From: Deinococcus sp.
Lineage (GTDB): Bacteria > Deinococcota > Deinococci > Deinococcales > Deinococcaceae
DNA length: 30,455 bases
Assembly: GCF_018260555.1 (NCBI RefSeq)
Contig: NZ_JAGLBB010000041.1
Location: 1 to 30,455 of the forward strand
Direction of reading: 5' to 3'
In this document: one piece after another, positions 24,894 to 30,455 of the stretch
How the letters are laid out: each line of letters starts with the position of its first letter
Numbering within the stretch: the first letter of the stretch is position 1
The notes under the pieces: generated by a model
Database searches by the model: none
Told to the model about the DNA's origin: nothing
What the model saw: the letters and a program-made list of their open reading frames with translations, nothing else
Translations under genes and position numbers: made by a program

Positions 24894-24912
24894 TTTTTCG
24901 TCGAACGAAAAA
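24894..24912 (-). promoter_or_regulatory. Shared island operator, copy b (methyltransferase operon)
   Basis: On the minus strand TTTTTCGTTCGACGAAAAA is a palindrome with 8-base arms and a 3-base centre, followed by GATTGAC. Copy a is also followed by GATTGAG. It ends 24 bases before ATG 24869. A GAATAC box lies 19 bases after TCGACG, less regular than in copies a and c. Confidence 0.65.
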
Positions 24913-24965
24913 TAGCTTAGGCTATCTGGTCGATCTGCCAGTCTGAACGCGCTGGTTCTGTACGG

Positions 24966-25247
24966 TCAGAGCTCGTCGCTGCTCTGTTCTTCGGCCTTGC
25001 GACGGGCGGCTTTCATGGCCTGATAGCGGGCGCGGCGCTCGGCGACGCTACTGGCTCCCTCAGCGAGAGCGGCAGCGATGCCTTCGGACATGGCGATCTT
25101 CCTGGCGATCTGCTCGTCGGTCAGCTCCTCGGGGTTGACTTCCACGCCCAGCTCCCGGAGTCCGGCGAACGTCGCCTCGTTCGCGGCCTTCCACTGCGCC
25201 ACCTTCGCCTTCATCTCCTCTGTCATCAGCTCCTGCTGGTCATCCAT
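24966..25247 (-). CDS. Unknown 93-residue helical protein
   Basis: Almost entirely helical and highly charged: MTEEMKAKVAQWKAANEATF, then LTDEQIARKIAMSEGIAAALAE and AERRARYQAMKAARRKAEEQ. There are no Cys residues and no membrane or signal segment. It could be a small regulator, antitoxin-like or adaptor protein; I recognise no family. A GGGAGG ribosome binding site lies 4-5 bases before ATG 25247. It has its own copy of the shared operator and lies between the methyltransferase operon and hsdR. Confidence 0.7.
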   Translation of the reverse strand: MDDQQELMTEEMKAKVAQWKAANEATFAGLRELGVEVNPEELTDEQIARKIAMSEGIAAALAEGASSVAERRARYQAMKAARRKAEEQSSDEL

Positions 25248-25281
25248 CTTTCCTCCCCTTTCAGCGTCCAGCTGACTCCGT

Positions 25282-25317
25282 AGTATCCCTGGCCACCCTT
25301 TTTTCCGTCGAAAGAAA
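25282..25317 (-). promoter_or_regulatory. Shared island operator/promoter, copy c
   Basis: On the minus strand TTTCTTTCGACGGAAAAAAG (25298-25317) matches copy a in TTTCTTTCG and copy b in TTCGACG. TCGACG is followed by exactly 18 bases and GATACT (25282-25287), the same spacing as in copy a. It faces the 93-residue gene. hsdR diverges from the other side, and TATATG at 25327-25332 could be its -10 box, so the site may serve both. Confidence 0.65.
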
Positions 25318-25413
25318 TATTCCCGATATATGCGGTCTCCTCCTGCACGTTCATGTGCTTTCCTGAGATACCGCCTACCGTCACGCTCTCACTTCTCCCC
25401 CGTCGAGGCCCGC

Positions 25414-28200
25414 ATGAAACCCGAAGAACAAGCACGGCTCCTGATCGACCAGCAACTCACGGCCGCCGGGTGGGTCGTACAGGACTACAAGACAGCCGAC
25501 CTGCACGCCGCCGACGCTGTCGCCCTGCGCGAAGTTCCCACCGCCGCCGGGCCCTGCGACTACATGCTGTTCTACAGGCGCCGCGCCATCGGGATCGTCG
25601 AGGCCAAACCCGAGGGCACCTCCCTGATCGGGGTCAGCGAGCAGACCGAGAAGTATGCCAGCGGCCTGCCCCCGCACCTGAAGGTCGTTGCCGACCCCCT
25701 CCCCTTCGGGTACGAAGCGAACGGGCACGCCATCCAGTTCCGGGACCTGCGCGACCCCGACAGCCGCTCCCGGCCCGTGTTCTTCTTCCATCAGCCCGCC
25801 ACGCTGAACAGCTGGGCGCGGCAACCCCTGACCCTGCGCGGACGCCTGCGCCACCTGCCCCCCCTGGCCCGCACCGGCCTGCGGGACGCGCAGTTCGAGG
25901 CGATCACCAAGCTGGAGCAGTCCCTGGCGCAGGACCGCCCCCGCGCCCTGATCCAGATGACGATGGGCAGCGGCAAGAGCTACACCGCCGTCGCCAGCGC
26001 CTACCGCCTCCTGAAGTACGGCGGGGCGCGGCGGGTCCTGTTCCTGGTCGATCGGGGCAACCTGGGCCTGCAGGCCCTCGGGGAGTTCAGCAACTTCACC
26101 GCCCCCGACGACGGCCGCAAGTTCACCGAGCTGTACGGTGTGCAGCACCTGAACAGCAACACCATCGACCCGAACGCGCAGGTCGTGATCACCACCATCC
26201 AGCGCCTGTACTCCATCCTGCGCGGCGAGACCGACTTCGACGCCGGGAACGAGGAACGCAGCGCCTACGAACTCGGCGGCGCCGACGACGGCCCGGACAC
26301 CGAACGCCTCGTCTCGTACGACCCCCGGCTGCCCATCGAGACCTTCGACTTCATCATCGCCGACGAATGCCACCGCTCCATCTACGGCACCTGGCGGCAG
26401 GTGCTGGAGTACTTCGACGCCTTCCTGACCGGCCTGACCGCCACGCCCGACGCCCGCACCATCGGATTCTTCAACAGCAACCTGGTGATGGAGTACGGGC
26501 ATGAGCGCGCCGTGGCTGACGGCGTGAACGTCGACTTCGACGTGTACCGCATCCGCACCGAGATCAGCGAGAAAGGCGCCGCCGTCGCCAGCGGCGAATA
26601 CCTCGACTACCGCGACAACCGCACCGGCAAGGTCGAACTGCGGCAACTGGACGACACCTTCGAGTACGCCGCCACGCACCTCGACCGCACCGTCGTCGCG
26701 CCCGACCAGATCCGCACGATCATCCGCGAATACCGCGACACCGTCCTGCCCCTCGTGTTCTCCGACCGTACCCACACGCCCAAGACCCTGATCTTCGCCA
26801 AGAACGACAGCCACGCCGACGACATCGTCAAGATCGTCCGCGAAGAATTCGGGAAGGGCAACGACTTCTGCAAGAAGATCACGTACGGCGTCACCGGCGA
26901 ACGCACCGACACCCTGATCCAACAGTTCCGGAACAGCTTCAACCCCCGCGTGGTCGTCACCGTCGACATGATCGCCACCGGCACCGACATCCGCTCCCTG
27001 GAAGTCCTGCTGTTCATGCGGGACGTGAAAAGCCGCACCTACTTCGACCAGATGAAGGGACGCGGCACCCGCGTCGTGGACCCCGAGGAACTCCGCAAGG
27101 TCAGCAGCGACGCCAAGGCCAAGGGCTTCTTCCTGCTCGTCGACGCGGTCGGCGTGACTGAGACCGACAAGAGCGAGGCCCGCCCCCTGGAACGCCAGCG
27201 CAGCGTCTCGCTGGAGAAACTGCTGCACAACGTCGGACTGGGAGACACCCGCGAAGACACCCTGCGCTCCCTGGCCGGACGCATTGCCCGCCTCGACCGC
27301 AGCCTCAGCCCCCAGCAACGCCAGGAGATCGAGGAACTCGCCGGGCAACCCATCCGCACCCTGATCGGCACCCTGCTGAGCAGCGTCGACCCTGACACCG
27401 CCCAGAACCGCGCCGAGGCCACCGCCGCCGCCGAGCACCGCGCCGTCACCCCCGAGGACCTTCAGGACGCCACCGACGACCTGCGCGACGAGGCAGCCCG
27501 CCCCTTCAGCGCGCCCGCACTGCGCGAACTGATCACTCACACCGCCCGCCGGAACGAGACCGTCATCGACATCCTGACCAAGGACCAGGTCATCGGCGGC
27601 ACGCACGTCGTCCGCGAAGCTCCAGAAGACGTCGCCCGGCGCGTCGCCGAAGGCCGCGTCCAGACCTTCCAGGCATTCATCGAGGCGCACCGCGACGACA
27701 TCGACGCCCTGAGCATCCTGTACGCCCAGCCGTACGCGCAGCGCCGCGTCACCTTCCGGCAGATCAAGGCCCTGGCCCGCGCCCTGGAGAAACACGACCC
27801 CACCCTGACCCCCGAACACCTGTTCGAGGACTTCGCCACGCTGGACGCCACCCACGTCCGCGCCCAGGACGCCCGCCGCCTCCTGACCGACCTGATCACC
27901 CTGGTCCGCTACGCCACCCGCCAGGTCGACACCCTGGAGCCGTTCATCAGCACCGTCCACACCCGCTTCGACCGCTGGCTGCACGACCACGAAACCCAGC
28001 ACGGCCCCTTCACCGACGAGCAGCGCCGCTGGCTGCACCTGATCCGCGACCAGATCGCCACCGACCTCGACGTGGCCGAACCGGACCTGCAGCACATGCC
28101 CTTCGACGCCTTGGGCGGCCTGACCCGCGCCCGCAGCGTCTTCGGGGACGGGCGCCTGCGCGCCCTGCTGGCTGAACTGACCACCACCCTCGCCGCGTGA
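25414..28200 (+). CDS. hsdR: Type I restriction enzyme R subunit (HsdR)
   Basis: A 928-residue translocase-nuclease. The N-terminal PD-(D/E)xK nuclease shows CDYMLFYRRRAIGIVEAK (Asp49, Glu63, Lys65). The superfamily 2 motor has Walker A MTMGSGKSYTA (GSGK 185-188), Walker B IADECHRS (317-320), LTATPD (342-345), and motif VI near DQMKGRGTRVV. A helical C-terminal part follows that docks on the methylase core. The layout fits the EcoKI-like family. ATG 25414 has CGAGG 5 bases upstream and begins with the family-typical MKPEEQARLLIDQQL. No hsdM is in the window. A broken hsdS starts 1.8 kb downstream, after four unrelated small genes. Confidence 0.93.
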   Translation: MKPEEQARLLIDQQLTAAGWVVQDYKTADLHAADAVALREVPTAAGPCDYMLFYRRRAIGIVEAKPEGTSLIGVSEQTEKYASGLPPHLKVVADPLPFGYEANGHAIQFRDLRDPDSRSRPVFFFHQPATLNSWARQPLTLRGRLRHLPPLARTGLRDAQFEAITKLEQSLAQDRPRALIQMTMGSGKSYTAVASAYRLLKYGGARRVLFLVDRGNLGLQALGEFSNFTAPDDGRKFTELYGVQHLNSNTIDPNAQVVITTIQRLYSILRGETDFDAGNEERSAYELGGADDGPDTERLVSYDPRLPIETFDFIIADECHRSIYGTWRQVLEYFDAFLTGLTATPDARTIGFFNSNLVMEYGHERAVADGVNVDFDVYRIRTEISEKGAAVASGEYLDYRDNRTGKVELRQLDDTFEYAATHLDRTVVAPDQIRTIIREYRDTVLPLVFSDRTHTPKTLIFAKNDSHADDIVKIVREEFGKGNDFCKKITYGVTGERTDTLIQQFRNSFNPRVVVTVDMIATGTDIRSLEVLLFMRDVKSRTYFDQMKGRGTRVVDPEELRKVSSDAKAKGFFLLVDAVGVTETDKSEARPLERQRSVSLEKLLHNVGLGDTREDTLRSLAGRIARLDRSLSPQQRQEIEELAGQPIRTLIGTLLSSVDPDTAQNRAEATAAAEHRAVTPEDLQDATDDLRDEAARPFSAPALRELITHTARRNETVIDILTKDQVIGGTHVVREAPEDVARRVAEGRVQTFQAFIEAHRDDIDALSILYAQPYAQRRVTFRQIKALARALEKHDPTLTPEHLFEDFATLDATHVRAQDARRLLTDLITLVRYATRQVDTLEPFISTVHTRFDRWLHDHETQHGPFTDEQRRWLHLIRDQIATDLDVAEPDLQHMPFDALGGLTRARSVFGDGRLRALLAELTTTLAA

Positions 28201-28214
28201 CCCCGGAGGTCCCC

Positions 28215-28643
28215 ATGCCCACCCTGAACCGTCTCGTGACTGCCGCCGTTGCCCTGAGCGGCACCGCCGCCGCCGCCCCCTACCTGGGCACCACCACCCC
28301 CTTCACCAGCACCAGCTTCTGCCGAGCGCACACCTGCAAACTGGTCGCCACCGTCCCCATCAACTCACAAGACCAGCTGCACTACGACGTGGACGGCCGC
28401 TGGCGCGTCATCGTGTGGCGCTACCCCAACGACCTGAAGCGTGTCGGCGGCCAGCAGTATGCCAAGTTCCTGAACCGCGTGAACGGCGTCAGCATGGTCT
28501 GGTACGGCGTACAGGACACCCCCTTCGGGTCCGAGGGGGCCTTCGCTGAACTCGTGACCTTCACCACCGGCAAAGCCCTGAGCAAGGACACCGCCCTGAA
28601 ATGGCTGGACGACAGCAGCCCCGAGAGCGAGCTGCGGTACTAG
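28215..28643 (+). CDS. Secreted protein of unknown function
   Basis: A 142-residue precursor with a clear signal peptide: basic start MPTLNRL, hydrophobic VTAAVALSGTAAAA and a likely cut near AAAA-PYLG. The mature part has two Cys (FCRAHTCKLV, possible disulfide) and an aromatic core (WRVIVWRYPNDL, VSMVWYGVQDTPFG). GGAGG lies 5 bases before ATG 28215; an in-frame GTG overlapping the hsdR stop would spoil the signal peptide. A signal peptide is unusual inside a restriction locus. No family was recognised. About 85 noncoding bases follow. Confidence 0.7.
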   Translation: MPTLNRLVTAAVALSGTAAAAPYLGTTTPFTSTSFCRAHTCKLVATVPINSQDQLHYDVDGRWRVIVWRYPNDLKRVGGQQYAKFLNRVNGVSMVWYGVQDTPFGSEGAFAELVTFTTGKALSKDTALKWLDDSSPESELRY

Positions 28644-28729
28644 AACAACTTCGGAGTCTTCCGCAACAGCAGCGTGCTGCCGGGCGCGAACATGGGTATC
28701 CTGGAGATGCTCATCTCAGTGATTCCCCG

Positions 28730-29305
28730 GTGAACGGATCATTCCCGCCTATCCCTTACTGGTGGTACGGCCAACTCCGCGCCCTTCAACTGATTGACGA
28801 GCTCCACCGCGTCGGCTTCGAGCAGCTGCGGTTCGCCCGCACCCAGGACATGATGCACATCCGCGTCTACATCTGCGCCGCCCGCCTGACCGACAATCCC
28901 AACTGCCTCCTGGCGGAACCGGGCATTCAGGTCGTCATCAATGGTGACGGGAGCTTCCAGCTGTTCTCCCCAGACGACGCGAACCACAACCTGATGCAGC
29001 TGTCCGAGAAGTGGACCATCCTTCTGAACGGTACGGGTCACCCCCGGCACCTGGCCGGAGAGTTCATCATGGATTTCCACGACTACCTGCGCCCCGCGTA
29101 CGGCGCCGACCACGAGTACCGCCAGTGGTTCCGTCAGCTCCGCCCCCACCTTCAACAGGGGCGGCTGCCCGTCATGGTCTACGACTCCGATGTGCACAGC
29201 AGGGCGTGGCGAGGCGCCGAGCACATCGGCATGGTGGACAGTGCAGGGAAGGCCATCCTGCTGCCCGCGCCGCCCGCGAACCCGTTCATCGAGGTCACGC
29301 GGTGA
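28730..29305 (+). CDS. Unknown protein, first of a tandem paralogue pair
   Basis: A 191-residue cytoplasmic protein. It shares most of its length with the next gene: LIDELHRVGFEQLRFART, HIRVYICAARLTD, RHLAGEFIMDF, LRPAYGADHEYRQWFRQLRP, HLQQGRLPV and LLPAPPANPFIEVTR. I do not recognise the family. The start is uncertain; GTG 28730 gives the best fit to the paralogue. It overlaps the second copy by 4 bases, so both are made together, which suggests a heterodimer or diverging duplicates. Confidence 0.75.
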   Translation: MNGSFPPIPYWWYGQLRALQLIDELHRVGFEQLRFARTQDMMHIRVYICAARLTDNPNCLLAEPGIQVVINGDGSFQLFSPDDANHNLMQLSEKWTILLNGTGHPRHLAGEFIMDFHDYLRPAYGADHEYRQWFRQLRPHLQQGRLPVMVYDSDVHSRAWRGAEHIGMVDSAGKAILLPAPPANPFIEVTR

Positions 29306-29868
29306 CCACCCCACCCGCCTGGCGCGTCCACGCCCGCACCCTGCTCCTGCTGGACGAACTGCACCGCATCGGCTTCGAGCAACTGCGGTTCGCCCGCACC
29401 CGCTCGACAGGGCACATCCGAATCCAGCTGTACGCCGCGAAACTCGCCAATGGCCCCGACTGGATCGTGGAACCGACCGGCCTGCACCTGTTCATCTCGG
29501 ACATCGAGGGCCAGTTCATGCACCTGCAGTACCCGCAGGGACACCGTGACGACGCCCCCCTGGCCCGCAAGTGGACGGACCTGCTGAGCAGCCCCATGAA
29601 ACCCCAGCACCTGGCTGGGGAGTTCATCCTGGACTTCCCCGAACTGCTGCGCCCCGCCTACGGCCCCGACCACGAATACCGCCAGTGGTTCCGGCAACTC
29701 CGCCCCCACCTGCAGCAGGGCCGCCTGCCCCTCACGTACGACGAGGACTTCTCGATCTACGGCAACGGCTGGAACCCCCACACGCACAGCGTCGTGACTG
29801 ACCAGCACGGGCAAGAAACCCTGCTGCCCGCGCCGCCCGCCAACCCCTTCCTGCAGGCTACGAGGTGA
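29302..29868 (+). CDS. Unknown protein, second of a tandem paralogue pair
   Basis: A 188-residue paralogue of the preceding protein, with LLDELHRIGFEQLRFART, HIRIQLYAAKLAN, QHLAGEFILDFPELLRPAYG, PDHEYRQWFRQLRPHLQQGR and LLPAPPANPFLQATR. The most conserved parts are the N-terminal helix and the DHEYRQWFRQLRP segment. The middle (residues about 45-85) diverges, as expected if the two copies bind different partners. GTG 29302 overlaps the previous stop (GTGA). A 29-residue frame overlaps its own stop in the same way. Confidence 0.75.
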   Translation: MTTPPAWRVHARTLLLLDELHRIGFEQLRFARTRSTGHIRIQLYAAKLANGPDWIVEPTGLHLFISDIEGQFMHLQYPQGHRDDAPLARKWTDLLSSPMKPQHLAGEFILDFPELLRPAYGPDHEYRQWFRQLRPHLQQGRLPLTYDEDFSIYGNGWNPHTHSVVTDQHGQETLLPAPPANPFLQATR

Positions 29869-29954
29869 GCGGCGCCGCCCGCGCCGTCATGGTCGCCCCC
29901 TACGCTCCCAACCACGAGGAACCGCTGTTCCCGCTACTTGGCCGGAAGAAGTAA
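29865..29954 (+). CDS. Possible 29-residue small protein
   Basis: GTG 29865 overlaps the previous stop as GTGA, the same coupling used by the pair before it. It encodes 29 residues ending EEPLFPLLGRKK. It could be a real micro-protein or the remnant of a third, deleted gene. No family was recognised. Confidence 0.35.
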   Translation: MSGAARAVMVAPYAPNHEEPLFPLLGRKK

Positions 29955-30002
29955 ACCCCGCCGGACGGCTACCTTGCGGTCAACGAAACGGGCGACGCCT
30001 GC

Positions 30003-30008
30003 GACAAT
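30003..30008 (+). promoter_or_regulatory. -10-like box before hsdS
   Basis: GACAAT lies 7 bases before ATG 30016, the leaderless layout. The -35 region is poor. Confidence 0.4.
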
Positions 30009-30015
30009 GAAGGCA

Positions 30016-30455
30016 ATGAGCCAGTCGCCTGACACGCCCGAATTCTCCAGCCCCATCCCCGCAGGCTGGGCAGCAACCACGCTGGGCTCGATAGTTAATA
30101 GCATTTCAAGCAAGGTAGAGCCTAAAGATGCCCGCTAAGCTCAATACATAGGGCTGGAGCATATATCTAAGTCCACTGGTATTATAATTGGAAGAGGCAT
30201 CGCATCCGATGTAACGAGCACCAAGACAGCCTTTTCATCAGGCAATATCCTTTACGGGAAGCTGCGTCCTTATTTAAATAAAGTTGCCGTGCCGAAATTT
30301 GATGGGATCTGCTCAACAGACATCATGGTTTTTGAGCCATTATGCGGGATCGACGGACTATACATACAAAAACTACTTCGTAACTGCTCAGCAGGGGACG
30401 ATCAGACAGAGAAATTGGGCATGAGAATATCCCCCGTGAACACGCTGACCAGTCC
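30016..30455 (+). pseudogene. hsdS: Type I specificity subunit (hsdS), interrupted and partial
   Basis: The first 40 codons read MSQSPDTPEFSSPIPAGWAA and then TLGSIVNSISSKVEPKDAR, after which TAA at 30136-30138 stops translation. The same frame continues without shift: AQYIGLEHISKSTG, then the HsdS hallmark NILYGKLRPYLNKVAVP and FDGICSTDIMVFEPL, open to the window end. This is the first target-recognition domain, which decides the DNA sequence methylated and cut. Base composition changes near 30090 to much more A+T, with codons such as ATA and TTA that are rare elsewhere in the window, a sign that this domain came from another organism. After FEPL the sequence no longer looks typical, so there may be further damage. 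The gene continues past the window. Confidence 0.82.

Noticed and set aside
25381..28095. A 904-codon open frame on the strand opposite hsdR
   Set aside because: It is the mirror of a strongly supported HsdR gene in a GC-rich genome. It is Gly/Val/Asp-rich with no domain motifs, so it is an antisense artefact.

Overview
The window looks like a chromosome segment of a Deinococcus species. The evidence is the high GC content, the many start codons that sit 6 to 8 bases after a TANNNT -10 box (the leaderless gene layout common in Deinococcus), copies of a short dispersed palindromic repeat, and Deinococcus-typical gene content: cdaA-cdaR, yqeK-LCP-rsfS, rsmD-coaD, metK, a pho-type two-component pair with phoU, coaBC, argR, and a ubiA-type prenyltransferase. 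No rRNA or CRISPR array is present.

Layout. Bases 1-600 hold a repeat and a decayed transposase. Bases 733-1638 encode a hexapeptide-repeat acyltransferase. Bases 2071-3869 encode cyclic di-AMP synthase and its regulator. Bases 4084-6700 encode YqeK, an LCP-family cell wall protein and ribosome silencing factor RsfS. Bases 6837-7956 hold three small proteins of unknown function. Bases 8161-9306 encode RsmD and CoaD, followed by metK on the other strand. Bases 11099-13613 form a PhoB/PhoR/PhoU-like operon. Bases 13699-15460 encode CoaBC and ArgR. Bases 15550-18706 (minus strand) encode a membrane histidine kinase, an OmpR-type response regulator and a class III nucleotide cyclase. Bases 18867-20800 hold two small unknown genes and ubiA. 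Bases 20890-21197 are a tRNA cluster: Pro, Gly and a truncated Arg.

The truncated tRNA-Arg looks like the edge of an inserted island that runs to the right end of the window. The island encodes a vWA protein and a partner of unknown function, then (minus strand) a DNA-methyltransferase-like protein with an odd catalytic motif, a Cys-based phosphatase and a 93-residue helical protein. It then has a type I restriction subunit (hsdR), a secreted protein, two tandem paralogues of unknown function, and a broken hsdS whose GC content drops sharply. No hsdM is visible.

The most interesting observation is that three transcription units of the island (vWA pair, methyltransferase-phosphatase pair, 93-residue gene) are each preceded by the same palindromic element with core TTCG[A/G]CG. 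In two of them the element lies exactly 18 bases before a GA[C/T]ACT box. The third element also lies between the 93-residue gene and hsdR. This suggests the genes work as one co-regulated, possibly undescribed, defence or stress module.

A second theme is a 136-138 bp dispersed repeat with 12 bp terminal inverted repeats. It has at least five copies here in two internal sequence subtypes. Its ends appear to supply the stop codon of some genes and the ribosome binding site and start codon of rsmD.
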